DNA from: Sternotherus odoratus
Lineage: Eukaryota; Chordata; Testudines; Kinosternidae
Direction of reading: 5' to 3'
Length of the DNA stretch: 64,000 bases
NCBI GenBank assembly: GCA_032164245.1
Contig: JAVMKO010000002.1
Coordinates: forward strand, 59,987,840 to 60,051,839
Shown: positions 11,411 to 20,630 of the stretch, in pieces
Numbering within the stretch: position 1 is the stretch's first letter
Layout: every line of letters starts with the position of its first letter
Position numbers and translations under genes: made by a program
The notes under the pieces: model-generated
The model's database searches: none
The model's input: only the letters and a program-made list of their open reading frames with translations
Told to the model about the DNA's origin: nothing

Positions 11411-11909
11411 TAGTAACTATTCTGCCTAGTATTTCTTAAGTGTATATAAATAGAATTAGGCACAACAAGGTAATAGCTTTCTGATTCTCATCCTTATTTT
11501 TCTTGTTGTTTTTTTTACAGCATACATAGCCATAAAATAATAGGGAAGACAATATTTTAATTTAAATCAAATTAAACCACATGAGCTGGAACCAATGATT
11601 AACTCTATTAACTAACCTTTTGTGGGGGTGGAGGGAAGAGTATTAAGCAATAAACCATGGTGATAGGAAACAAGCACTTTAATTGCAATAATAAATTCCT
11701 TAATTAAATATTTGAGCTTTTTATTTTGCACTAATGTACTGATCTCTGTACATTACATTAAGAGTAAAGCTATTAGGGGATTTTCCAACAAAACCTTTTT
11801 TTAAATGTCAAAACAGTGAAACTGAAATTTTCACAGGAAAGGATCAACTTCTACAAAGGATTCATCAGATTTAGGTAGGAAGTGTCAAGGGTGGGTAAGA
11901 GCCTCAGAA
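11411..11909. other. Non-coding stretch, nothing recognised
   Basis: No supported feature. Confidence 0.5.
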
Positions 11910-11910
11910 T

Positions 11911-12022
11911 AGCCAATACCCAGTGATTAGGGCACTCACCTGGGATGGAGGAGACCCAGATACAACACTCTGAGGCTTGAACGAGGATCTTCACATTCCA
12001 GATACATGCCTGAACTATTGGC
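11911..12022. repeat. tRNA-like foldback repeat
   Basis: Left arm AGCCAATACCCAGTGATTAG continues as GGCACTCACCTGGGATG. The right arm reads the complement in reverse order, ending CATGCCTGAACTATTGGCT. Each arm resembles a tRNA-like A-box region (AGTGGTTAGGGCACT). The whole is an imperfect palindrome of about 110 bp. A second member is at 57,827-57,957. Confidence 0.65.
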
Positions 12023-12024
12023 TC

Positions 12025-13011
12025 ACCTGGGATGGTCACTCTTGTTTTCTCCACAGTTTTTTTTTCCCCGAAAAAGTCTTTGTTTCATCCCAAAGTGGAG
12101 CAAAAACAATTTCCAAAACTTCTTTTTTATTGTCAAACAGAACTTTGTTCTTGCCAGCCCTGATTAAAAATGTGCTGTAGTCAGAGTATGTAAAGCCTCT
12201 TTAAATGTTAGCAACACATACTAGTTAATCTTTTCACTTTAGGCTATTGATACTTCAGAGGTAAAATATTTGACTTTAAAATGAGTTACACAGAAACCAA
12301 AGCACAGATAAACACTCTTATAAAATAATAACTTCCTACTGACTTTGAATTGGGCCACAAAGCTGTTTTAGCTTGTTCTTCAAATACTGAACAGCTTTAC
12401 CTCTGAGCATGTAAGAACCTGCTTCTCTCGCTATTCCCCTCCCCCCCCCCCCCCCCATTTTCTTCTGGTCACTTGTCCTATTCCTATTCCATTACATGAG
12501 AATGTTTTTGGATGGGGCATGTTGAAAAACTTCAGGTAGAATAGTCTCCCAAGGGAAGTTACCACTTAGGAGTCTTACTTAGGTAATGCACCAGAAAATA
12601 TACCATGTGGGGAAATCGTCACAAGGATGATCTAACTGATATTTTCCAAATCATCTCCCTGTTAGGTTTCTTTTTATGTTTGTTTTGTACTTCTCTACCT
12701 AGAACTCCTTTAATTTTGTTACTTGATGTTGGTAGAAGTTGATATCTTTATTAACAGCCTTGTTAGGACAAACTCAGTTTCCCTCGCTCCTTCTCACCAT
12801 ATATTCTTCCTCACCAGCAATCACATAGTTAAACTCCCAAGGGTTGTAAATCATTCGCTTGAGGCTTTAGAAGTTCAGTGCAAGAGTGCTTGACAACAGG
12901 TTGTGTCTGTACTGTTATCTATACCGAGAATGTGACCTTTCCTAAACAATTACAGTCTGTAGGCCTCACTAGATGAGCTAATGTGTTCTATCTCCAGATT
13001 GCATTATATGT
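12025..13011. other. Non-coding stretch with a C16 run
   Basis: No gene seen. A run of 16 C lies at 12,441-12,456. The remainder is AT-rich and unremarkable. Confidence 0.5.
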
Positions 13012-13424
13012 ATGTGACAACTTTGCTAGAGAATGAATAGACTCTTATTCATAAGCTGGTTGGCATCATGTAAGCTTTCTCAAGGTCCCCACACCAGGTG
13101 CCTCAAGAGGGCACTGACCTAGGAATGATGTAAGGGTTTGCTGATGCGCATGCTTCAAGTAGGTCTTTCCCTCCCTCCACCCATTCTCCCTCCCCTTTAA
13201 ATATACTCTATAAACGTTTGCTTGGTACCGATGATAAACGGAGCTGCTGCCAACCCCCTTTATTGACCGAGAGGAGGGTGCCTCAGTTTCCCCTTTGATC
13301 AAAGTTGAGTTGTGTGTTTCTTCAATGGTCTCTGACAGCTTGTGAGCTCCTTGCCTCAACGCCGCCACTACAATCCGGAGTGTACGGTAAGGGGGAGAGA
13401 CACGCCATTAATTTTCCCCTGACA
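13012..13424 (+). mobile_element. Gammaretrovirus-like ERV LTR (5' LTR)
   Basis: The right edge is firm: it ends TGACA (13,420-13,424), four bases before a proline-type primer-binding site. A TATAAA box lies at 13,209-13,214. The left edge is uncertain; TG starts at about 13,012 and 13,070 are both possible. No 3' LTR was found in the window, so the provirus is truncated or its other end is too diverged to see. Confidence 0.7.
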
Positions 13425-13428
13425 ATCC

Positions 13429-13446
13429 TGGGGGCTCGTCCGGGAT
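13429..13446 (+). promoter_or_regulatory. Retroviral primer-binding site, tRNA-Pro type
   Basis: TGGGGGCTCGTCCGGGAT is the 18-nt sequence complementary to the 3' end of tRNA-Pro used by gammaretroviruses, with no mismatch. It sits four bases after the LTR end, as expected. Confidence 0.9.
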
Positions 13447-14180
13447 CACTGGTGGCCCCTGTGCCTGACTGGGATTGATGCTCTGTGCCTGAAGTGGCAG
13501 GAGCCATGGGAGATTTCTCCCAGCCGCTTCGGCACCGGGGTCTAGGCCGTCAGACGTTGGGGTAAGCGACAGTTGATAGAGCTCCTGTCAGACACCATGG
13601 GTCAGGGAACGGGTATCCCTGAGGGAAGCCTGTGAGCATTATTGTATAAGTTGTGGAATGAGGGAATTATCAGTCCAACAGGGTATGGCTAGACACAGTT
13701 GCGTACCTTGTGTGTAGTGAATTGGACTGGACTACTGCAGTAGTGGCCTAGCCTTCGAGAAAGGTGGCCGTCGTGTGGTTCTTTCGGTGAGGCTGCCTTA
13801 AGAGGAGTGAGGAGCCAAATTGAAGAGAGCCACTCGCAATAAGGTATGATGTGAGACGCAGCAGCAGGTCTGCTAAAACTGTTAAATTTGTGCCTGTCAG
13901 TATGCCTTCCGGGGATAAGCCCCCCCCTTCCCTGTTCCTTGTTATTTTAGAGAGGGTTGTAAACCCTGGGGTGTTTTGACCCGCCACTTGGGCCACCCCC
14001 CTCCTCTGCCGTGGCCCCCCCATAACAACAGGCTCCCTACTGGGATACGGGACTGCTTGCTCCTCCTATGTCGGGGGAGGGTCAGAGCATGGATGGAGGG
14101 GAGAGACGGAATGGGAGGAGGAGAGGGCAGCTTCCCTGAGGAAGGTATTTACTTGATAGCTATTGAAACAGTAAATTCTT
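13447..14180 (+). pseudogene. ERV leader and broken gag start
   Basis: Downstream of the primer-binding site is a leader with a splice-donor-like GGGGTAAGC at about 13,559-13,567. An ATG at 13,597 in good context (ACACCATGG) opens a frame beginning Met-Gly-Gln, the myristoylation-type start of gammaretroviral Gag. The frame meets a TGA after 12 codons. Downstream frames to about 14,180 are short and I cannot assign matrix, capsid or pol motifs. A purine-rich tract lies at about 14,090-14,135. Sequence after 14,180 is not recognisably retroviral, so the right limit is a guess. This is a dead remnant. Confidence 0.55.
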
Positions 14181-16124
14181 AGAACCCCTGTCTGAAAGGA
14201 CTGGTGAAGACTGTGAGTATAGAAATCTTGCTTGTGCAAGTGATTTGTGTGATGTGAGAAACGTGCCGGTAGTATATTGGGTCTGAGGTTTGAGCTGACT
14301 TCAGCTGCACTGCACTGGAACAGCCACTCTGTGAGTGGAGGAGTTCTGCATGCGAGGGAGGAGAGTCAAGCGAAAACTTAAGTCTGAGAGGGTGAAGATT
14401 TTTCCCTGGAATGTGTGGTATTCTTAGCTGTATACTTTGTTGTGGAGAATAGAGAATTTGAATTGTTATATGTGTAAAGGTGCTTTCCAAGCTACAAGGT
14501 TATAAAGTTCAGGAAATCCCTTTAGCCTCAAAGAGGGAAAAGAGTGAATTAAAATGTAGAAGACAGCTTGGAAAACAGAGATAAGAAAGTTTTTTTTGTG
14601 TGTGTTTTTCTCAGTGTGATGCACTTCCATGAATACTGTATTGTTTGATTTTCCTAATGTCATATGGTGCGTTCCCTTCAGAGATTTGCCTTACCATCCT
14701 GTGCTCTCAGCTTGATCAACTGAGACTCAGGAAATTTAGTAATACAAATCTATCACAGTTTGATAGACATTATGTGAGGAAACAAAATTCTGAAAAGTAC
14801 ACACCATTCATTTATTGGCCTTTGCTATTTTCTGTTTGTTCTGTTGGCAATTAAATTATTGCAGAGGCTTTTGAAAGTAATTCTTTAAAGCTAATTTATA
14901 GAGATAGAGTAGTTATAGATGCTGACAAATTTGGCATGTGTAGATACTGCTTAAAGGTTAAGTCACTAAACAGTGATCATTTTAAAAGGACTCTAAATTT
15001 CCGATTTATATTTTGTCACTAAAAGTATGAGGCTTTCAAATATGCAGGAGCAATTTTTGCTACTTTGCAGAGGGATCACAAAGATGAGGGTCTCCATGAT
15101 AGCTCTCTTCAAGTAGGATGATATCAAATGAGTAGGCAAAGCATGGTGACAAGCTCTCGCATTCTAAGCTTAAAAGAAGAGGGATCATTTTAGTTCTCTT
15201 AAAACCCCAAACTGCTACCTTAGAAATCATTCTCTAGGGCTGTAAAGAGATGAAAAATGACTCATATTTTCCAACACTGTGAAGCTCAAAACAAAAGTGG
15301 ATCTATTGGATACAGACTCTAAAGCACACAAGACAAAACATGAGCATGATCTGGGGCACTGATAACCCTACTCCCGTTGAAGCCTCTTTATAGCAAAAGT
15401 CTCACATTCTTCAGTGGAAGCAGGATTAGGTTTAAAATCATTTGACTCTAAAATAAGAATTTTGGAAAGATCTCTCTGCTCATCAACTAACACTAAACAA
15501 CACGTTTAGTGTTAATCTGTCAAATGTTCATGATAGACATAAAAGTTATCCTCAGTTAAACAGGCTTACAGAGGGGGAAAATATTAAAGTTTGCATCTGT
15601 AGATTTAGATTTAATAGTATGAATCCCATGTAATGAAATACTTTTGTTCTAAATGGTTTCTTAACCCCAGATCCTTCCCCTGGAATCTACATGTGGATAT
15701 CATCCTGCCAGTGCAATCTTCCATCCCTTGATCCCCAGAGAGTCCCATTCATTGAGGTTTCACACAGATGAGTGTTTGGAAGTGGGGTTCAGATCAGGAA
15801 GGCATCAGCAGAGACCATGCAACTGTCTTTCATAGTCCTTCTAGCTTTGTTGTGCAGTAAAATGGATATAAGTCCAATAGGAGGTTAAGTGTGATAAGTA
15901 TGGACTCATTATGGGAACCCAACCAAGAGAACCAGCTAATGCCAAAGCACTGCACTCAGACTAAAAAATTCACATCAATGGACAATAGAGTTCAGATAAA
16001 CAAATAATTCAAAACTGAAGAGAACTCAGACCTTTTATAGGCTTTGTAAAAGATCAATTAACTTACATGTGCTTACTTCCTACTATAGCTCCTGTGGTGA
16101 AAACATCATGGAAGCATTTGTCTC
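14181..16124. other. Non-coding stretch, nothing recognised
   Basis: No supported gene. It contains a perfect 10-bp hairpin (AACACTAAAC / GTTTAGTGTT) at about 15,485-15,514. The first few hundred bases could still be diverged ERV sequence. Confidence 0.45.
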
Positions 16125-16127
16125 TAA
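16125..16127. repeat. Harbinger target-site duplication, left (TAA)
   Basis: TAA here is repeated at 20,648-20,650. A 3-bp TAA/TTA target duplication is the PIF/Harbinger signature. Confidence 0.9.
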
Positions 16128-16144
16128 GGGTATGTCTTCACTAC
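16128..16144 (+). repeat. Harbinger left terminal inverted repeat
   Basis: GGGTATGTCTTCACTAC; pairs with the right end at 20,631-20,647 with two mismatches. Confidence 0.92.
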
Positions 16145-16290
16145 AGCAGTAGGTCGATTTCCTTTAATTCAATTTTGTAAAGCAGACTGTATACAGTCGA
16201 TTTTGTGTGTCCCCACTAAGCACAGCAAAGCACAGCAAGTCGACAGTGTCTGTCCGCACAACTTTTGCAAGCGTCGACATAACGAGCGTT

Positions 16291-16430
16291 GCACTGTGGG
16301 TACCTATCCCACAGTTCCCAGAGCCCCCAGCAGGCACCATTTTGAGTCCTGCACTATGGGTAGGCATTTCCAAATTTCGCGCCCTTTTTCCGTGCTGCCG
16401 ACCCCCATTACGAGCGTTGCACTGTGGGTA
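16291..16430. repeat. Subterminal repeated motif GCACTRTGGGTA (three copies)
   Basis: Copies lie at 16,291-16,302, 16,351-16,362 and 16,419-16,430. Two of them share the longer context CGAGCGTTGCACTGTGGGTA. A related CATTGTGGGA lies near the right end, about 20,420. Repeated subterminal motifs are typical binding sites for a transposase or its Myb-like partner; the binding role here is inferred. Confidence 0.65.
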
Positions 16431-16488
16431 GGCATCCCATAATTCGCGCCCTTTCTCCGCGCCGTGCTAACGCCATAGCACTGCAAGC

Positions 16489-17810
16489 ATGGAGCCCGCT
16501 GATGCCACGGCTGCAGTAATGGCCGTTATGAGGACCTCGATCACGGTTGCGGATTTCATGCTGTACCGTCTGCAGAGGAATGCGATCCGTGGAGAACTGC
16601 GCTTTCTGGAACCCGACGACAGTGAGGAGGAGATGGACCAGGACGTGCACAGCAGGGACGGGGACACTGTCATTTTTGGAAGTGGGGCAACTGACAATCT
16701 GACAAATTTGGTGGCAATGGGGCAGGCTCATGCCATCGAACGCCGATTCTGGGCCAGGGAAACAAGCACGGACTGGTGGGATCGCATAGTGCTGCAGATC
16801 TGGGATGACTCCCAATGGCTCAGAAACTTCCGCATGCGAAAGGGCACGTTCATGGAACTTTGTGACTTGCTGTCCCCGGCCCTCCGGCGTGAGAGTACCA
16901 GAATGAGAGCGGCCCTCACAGTTGAGAAGCGAGTGGCGATAGCCCTCTGGAAGCTTGCAACGCCAGACAGCTACCGGTCAGTCGCGAATCAGTTTGGGGT
17001 GGGTAGGTCTACAGTGGGCTTTGCTGTGATGCAAGTAAGTAGGGCAATCGTTGAGCAGCTGCTACCCAGGGTTATAAACCTCGGAAACCTGCAAGCTACA
17101 AGAGACGGCTTTGCCGCCATGGGATTCCCTAACTGTGGTGGGGCTATAGATGGGACTCATATCCCTATCCTGGCACCGGACTACGAGGCCGCCGAGTACA
17201 GAAACCGGAAGGGATATTATTCAATGGTCATGCAAGCAGTGGTTGACCACAAGGGACGTTTCACCGACCTGTACGTGGGGTGGCCGGGAAAGCTTCATGA
17301 CGCTTGTGTGTTCAGGAACTCTAGGCTTTTTAGACAGCTGCAGCAAGGCAATTTCTTCCCCGACCAGAAAATTTCTGTGGGGGGGGGGGGGTGGAAATGC
17401 CGATCGTTATCATTGGGGACCCAGCCTACCCCCTAATGCCCTGGCTTATGAAGCCCTACACAGGAGCCCTGGACAGGGGTCAGGAGCTGTTCAACTACAG
17501 GCTGAGCAAGTGCAGAATGGCCGTAGAGTGTGCATTTGGCCGTATGAAGGGGAGATGGCGTTCGTTACTGATTTGCTCAGACATCAGCGAGAGAAATATC
17601 CCCATTGTTATTGCTGCTTGCTCTGTGCTCCACAATATCTGTGAGAGCAAGGGGGAAACGTTTATGGCGGGCTGGGAGGCAGAGGCAAATTTACTGTCTG
17701 CTACTTACCAGCAGCCAGACAGCAGGGAAAGTAGAAGAGCGCACCAGGGCGCGCTGCGCCTCAGGGACGCCTTGAAAGACAGTTTTATGAGTGCCCGACA
17801 TGGCGTTTGA
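16489..17810 (+). CDS. Harbinger (HARBI1-like) DDE transposase, one frameshift
   Basis: This enzyme cuts out and reinserts the transposon in the nucleus, helped by the Myb-like partner. The frame opens at ATG 16,489 and runs to a G13 run at 17,379-17,391. It then continues one register off to TGA at 17,808-17,810, giving about 440 residues, a normal family length. Visible parts: an N-terminal FRMRKGTF segment (about 114-121), a helix-turn-helix region with SVANQFGVGRSTVG (about 165-178), DDE residue one in GAIDGTHI (D221), two in GKLHDACVF (D271), and three in MAVECAFGRMKGRW (E codon at 17,526). All three catalytic residues are present. The only break lies in the homopolymer: one extra G or two fewer would restore register, so a sequencing error or polymerase slip is possible. 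No intron is apparent. Confidence 0.92.
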
Positions 17811-17889
17811 GAACCTGCTCCCTTGCTCTGCTCTAAGCCTGCTGTCCTTGCACCCTCTTTCCCTCTCCCCTCCCCATGCTTGCAGAGGA

Positions 17890-17895
17890 AATAAA
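17890..17895 (+). terminator. Poly(A) signal of the transposase gene
   Basis: AATAAA, 80 bp after the transposase stop codon. Confidence 0.75.
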
Positions 17896-17922
17896 TTCAC
17901 TGTTTTAAAAATCATGGTTCCT

Positions 17923-17928
17923 TTATTG
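17923..17928 (-). terminator. Poly(A) signal of the Myb-like gene
   Basis: TTTATT on plus, that is AATAAA on minus, about 160 bp after the Myb-like stop. With the opposite signal at 17,890 the two convergent transcripts would end almost back to back or overlap. Confidence 0.7.
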
Positions 17929-18087
17929 CTTCATCAGAAATACAAATACAGGGGATCACTGTCATGGTAGCCTGGAAGGGGTGGGTGAGGAGGGAAACCA
18001 GCAGTCGCACTGGTGGAGGAGCAGACAGAGGAGGGGGGGAAGAGGGGAGAGGAGGGTGGGCCAAGACACAGCAGCTTTTAAAAGTTT

Positions 18088-18575
18088 TCAGAGAACCTCA
18101 GCTTGCTGCTGCTTGTGCTGGCTTGTGGGTTGGAGTGGGTCGGTCCAGGAAGCTTGCCCCCCCCAGGTTCTCACCCCGCGTTTGGGTGGGGAAGCTATGG
18201 GAGTTGGGGAGGGGGAGAGGTGGTTACACAGGGGCTGCAGAGGTGATCTTTGGCCCTGCGCCACCAGAGAGCGCAGCATGTTGCTTTGGTCCTCCATTAT
18301 ACGGAGCAAAGCATCCATGCGTCTTTTTTTGCGGTCCGGTCGCTGCAGCCACATTTCTTCCCTCTTTTCTGCTGCCTGCCTTGACTGTAGCGCTGATTCC
18401 TGCCTTGACTGTATCAATCTTTCCCTCCATTCCGTCTGGCAGGCTGCCTCAGCGCGCGAGTTCTCCAGTAGTTCAGTGAACATATCATCGCGCGTTCGCG
18501 TTTTCTTTTTACGCTTTCGTATCTGCGATGCATGGCGGGAGGAGCAGGACGGGGGATTCTGAGATAATTGTTCAT
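18088..18575 (-). CDS. Harbinger Myb-like protein, exon 2 (C-terminal part)
   Basis: This exon begins after a canonical acceptor (CGCCCACAG, with its AG at 18,577-18,576) and ends at the stop at 18,088. Joined to exon 1 in phase 1, the split codon becomes Asp and the frame stays open; the total is 1,296 nt, 431 residues plus stop. It encodes a polar lead, then a basic cluster RKRKKKTRTR (about residues 289-298), a good nuclear localisation signal. Next is a charged, probably helical stretch starting MFTELLENSRAEAA and running through RMDALLRIMEDQSNMLRSLV. Such C-terminal coiled segments are common in Myb/SANT transposon proteins and in ZSCAN20/29-like relatives. The tail is rich in P, S and Q. 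Splicing is inferred from sequence alone. Confidence 0.82.
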
Positions 18576-18979
18576 CTGTGGGCGAATGTGGGCATAGAAA
18601 GTTTGAAAGTTATGAGACAGATACATTCAAGGTTATGAGACAGATGCAGTCTCGGACGGTACACAATGGGAGTACTATGCCATTTGCAACCTCAGTATTC
18701 AGAGGCCTGATATGATTTCTGTACAAAGTCATGTTCTACACCTAAAAGTGACTGAATAGCTCTCAGAAAAGTCACAGCATCTCAGACACATATGCGTACC
18801 TCAGCCCAACACGGCTTCTGAAATCACCGTGCAGCCGGCCATGGTAAGTTACAAGCAGCACTTGCATATTGTAGAGTAACCCCACCCCCTTCTCCCCACC
18901 GTGTGGCTCCCACTGAACCGCAAACTGCAAAACAAAGCCCAAAAATCTCTCGCTAATGGCTAAGGGCTGGTTGGGGCTC

Positions 18980-19235
18980 TTCAGCGGAGGCAAACTGCTT
19001 GCAGACTGTTCTGATTCCCTGCTAGCTACCGCTTCGGGCTGGAGGGGGGGGGTTGGGTGCGCGTTGGATCTGAAGCGGAAGCAACCGCATGCAGACTGTT
19101 CAGATTCCCTGCTAGCTATCGCTACGGGCTGGCGGGGAGGGGGGCGGGTGAGCATTTTGGGGGGGGCGGTTGGTCGGTCTTCAGCAGAAAAGATTACTTT
19201 GCAGCTGGGAATCTTTATCTCCCTGCTAATTGAAG
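18980..19235 (+). repeat. Tandem repeat in the Harbinger intron, about 3 copies
   Basis: Units start near 18,982, 19,073 and 19,175. The first two share GCAGACTGTT.GATTCCCTGC and GCTAGCTA.CGCT.CGGGCTGG (period 90 bp). The third is degenerate (CTTCAGCAGAAAAG, TCTCCCTGCTAA). G runs separate the units. The plus frame 18,956-19,261 stays open across the repeats and reads the repeated peptide ADCSDSLLA twice. Confidence 0.8.
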
Positions 19236-19257
19236 TCCGTATTTCAAACAGGCAACC

Positions 19258-19548
19258 ATGAATGACATCACTTTGCTTAGAATTTCTCAGAGAGATAGAG
19301 AGCGCATGCTCCTTGCCTCCATGCAAAGTCCTGGTCCATTCGCCGCAATGCTAGCCTGCTCAATGATACCAGACTACTTACTACTTTCATGGCGTGGGAT
19401 GGTCTCCTATCACGGGGGACCACATAAGGCGGCTCTCCCCAGAAATCTGCTGCAGAAGATTCATCGCTACCTCCTGGATAGCTTCATTGAAATGTCCGTG
19501 GAGGACTTCCGGTCAATCCCAGAGTATATTGACAGACTCTTTGAGTAG
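19258..19548 (+). CDS. Unrecognised 96-residue ORF nested in Harbinger
   Basis: I do not recognise this protein. It begins MNDITLLRISQRDRERM, has a moderately hydrophobic middle (MLACSMIPDYLLLSW) and ends in an acidic helix-like tail (SVEDFRSIPEYIDRLFE). It lies on plus, antisense inside the Myb-like intron. Several signals argue it is a real exon. An acceptor-like TTTCAAACAG ends at 19,251, six bases before the ATG. The start context CAACCATGA is good. An AATAAA lies at 19,600-19,605, about 50 bp past the stop. An overlapping upstream frame (18,956-19,261) ends in the same ATGA. No upstream donor or promoter could be assigned. It could be an accessory transposition protein, a captured exon, or a chance frame. 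The amino-acid composition is protein-like and not low-complexity. Confidence 0.5.
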   Translation: MNDITLLRISQRDRERMLLASMQSPGPFAAMLACSMIPDYLLLSWRGMVSYHGGPHKAALPRNLLQKIHRYLLDSFIEMSVEDFRSIPEYIDRLFE

Positions 19549-19599
19549 AAACTGACCAGCAATGAAAGCACGCTAAGTCCTTAGGGCAAGTTAACCATT

Positions 19600-19605
19600 A
19601 ATAAA
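19600..19605 (+). terminator. Poly(A) signal for the nested ORF
   Basis: AATAAA 52 bp after the nested ORF stop, and about 54 bp short of exon 1 of the opposite-strand gene. Confidence 0.5.
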
Positions 19606-19658
19606 TGCTTCCTTTAAAAAATCACGCGTCATGTAATCCCTTAAAAAGAAACACTTAC

Positions 19659-20466
19659 CCCCCTGGGAGGCTTGGGAGGGTGCTGGCTGCAGGGTGATAA
19701 ACAGCTCCTGGCTGTCTGCTAACACGGTTTCTCCGCTGGCCTCCTGCTGCTCCATGAAATTTCCCTCCTCCTCATGGTCATCCTCAACAGAATCAGTCTC
19801 GTCCCTGACGATTATCCCATCGGTGGAGTCCACGCAGACCGGTGCGATGGTGGTGGGGGCGCCCCCCATTATCTGATTTAGTTCATTGTAGAACCGGCAT
19901 GTCCGTGGCGCGCCCCCTGATCGTCCGTTTGCCTCCTTGGCTTTCTGGAATGCTTGCCTCAGCTCCTTAATTTTCACGCGGCACTGTTGGGCGTCCCTGT
20001 TGTGGCCCCTTTCCAGCATGGCCTTGGAGACCCTGGCAAACGTGTTGGCATTCCATTTGTTGTTGTGGAGTTCCAACATCACGGATTCCTCTCCCCAGAT
20101 AGCGATGAGATCCAACACCTCACGAGTGGACCATGCTGGAGCTCTTCTCATCTGGCTGGTCTCCAGGGCAGCTGAACTCTGCATGGAGTCTTGTGATGCT
20201 GAGCTCTGCATGGCGGCTTGTGTTGCTGATTGCTCTGAATGGTGACTGAGCTGGCGACTGAGCTGTGTAGGTGAGCTGGCCACGCTGACCAAACAGGAAA
20301 TGCTATTCAAATGTTCCCAGGTCTTTTCCTGTCTACCTGGCCAGAGCAGCGAGTTGAGAGTGCTGTCCAGAGCGGTCACAGTGGAGCAGTGAGGCAGTCC
20401 AGAGAGGTCAGAATGGAGCATTGTGGGACAGCCTCTGGAGGCTATTAATGTCAGTTGCGTCTTCAC
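19659..20466 (-). CDS. Harbinger Myb/SANT-like DNA-binding protein, exon 1
   Basis: The second standard Harbinger gene. Its product binds transposon ends and brings the transposase to DNA in the nucleus. The longest frame starts at ATG 20,466, but later in-frame Met codons (residues 16, 86 and 95) are equally possible starts. Residues 1-107 are S/Q/T-rich. A Myb/SANT trihelix domain follows at about 108-200 with spaced tryptophans W112, W124 and W138 (PAWSTREVLDLIAIW, NNKWNANTFARVS), then KIKELRQAFQKAKEAN and CRFYNELNQIMG. An acidic linker with ETDSVEDDHEEEG follows at about 224-236. The exon ends one base into a codon at the GTAAGT donor. Similar domains occur in ZSCAN20/29-like and MSANTD proteins; the position between Harbinger ends makes a transposon gene the better reading. 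Confidence 0.88.
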
Positions 20467-20630
20467 TAGTCCACAATCGACCTTGAAATGTCGATTTTAG
20501 CGCTACTTCTCTCGTCAGGCAGGAGTTATAAAGTCTATTTTGAGGGCCTTTAAATCGACTTTAATGGCATGTATGTGAAGACAGGTACACGTTTAATTCG
20601 ACTTAACGTCGTTAAAGTTGACGTTAAGTC

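Larger units (their letters stand above)
18576..19658 (-). other. Intron of the Myb-like gene (1,083 bp)
   Basis: Donor G|GTAAGTG at 19,658 and acceptor ending CAG at 18,576 on minus. Both fit the consensus and join two open frames without a shift. The intron holds GC-rich tandem repeats (18,980-19,235) and an antisense ORF (19,258-19,548). Confidence 0.78.

Noticed and set aside
16408..16815. 135-codon minus-strand ORF opposite the transposase
   Set aside because: Shadow frame of the transposase coding strand with no domain.
16489..17810. Domesticated host HARBI1 gene
   Set aside because: It lies between terminal inverted repeats and TAA duplications together with the Myb-like gene, so it is a transposon gene.
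18772..19326. 184-codon minus-strand ORF in the Harbinger intron
   Set aside because: It is antisense to the repeats and the nested ORF, with no start or splice support, and reads through G-rich tandem repeats; likely compositional. Kept as a caution against over-reading the opposite strand.
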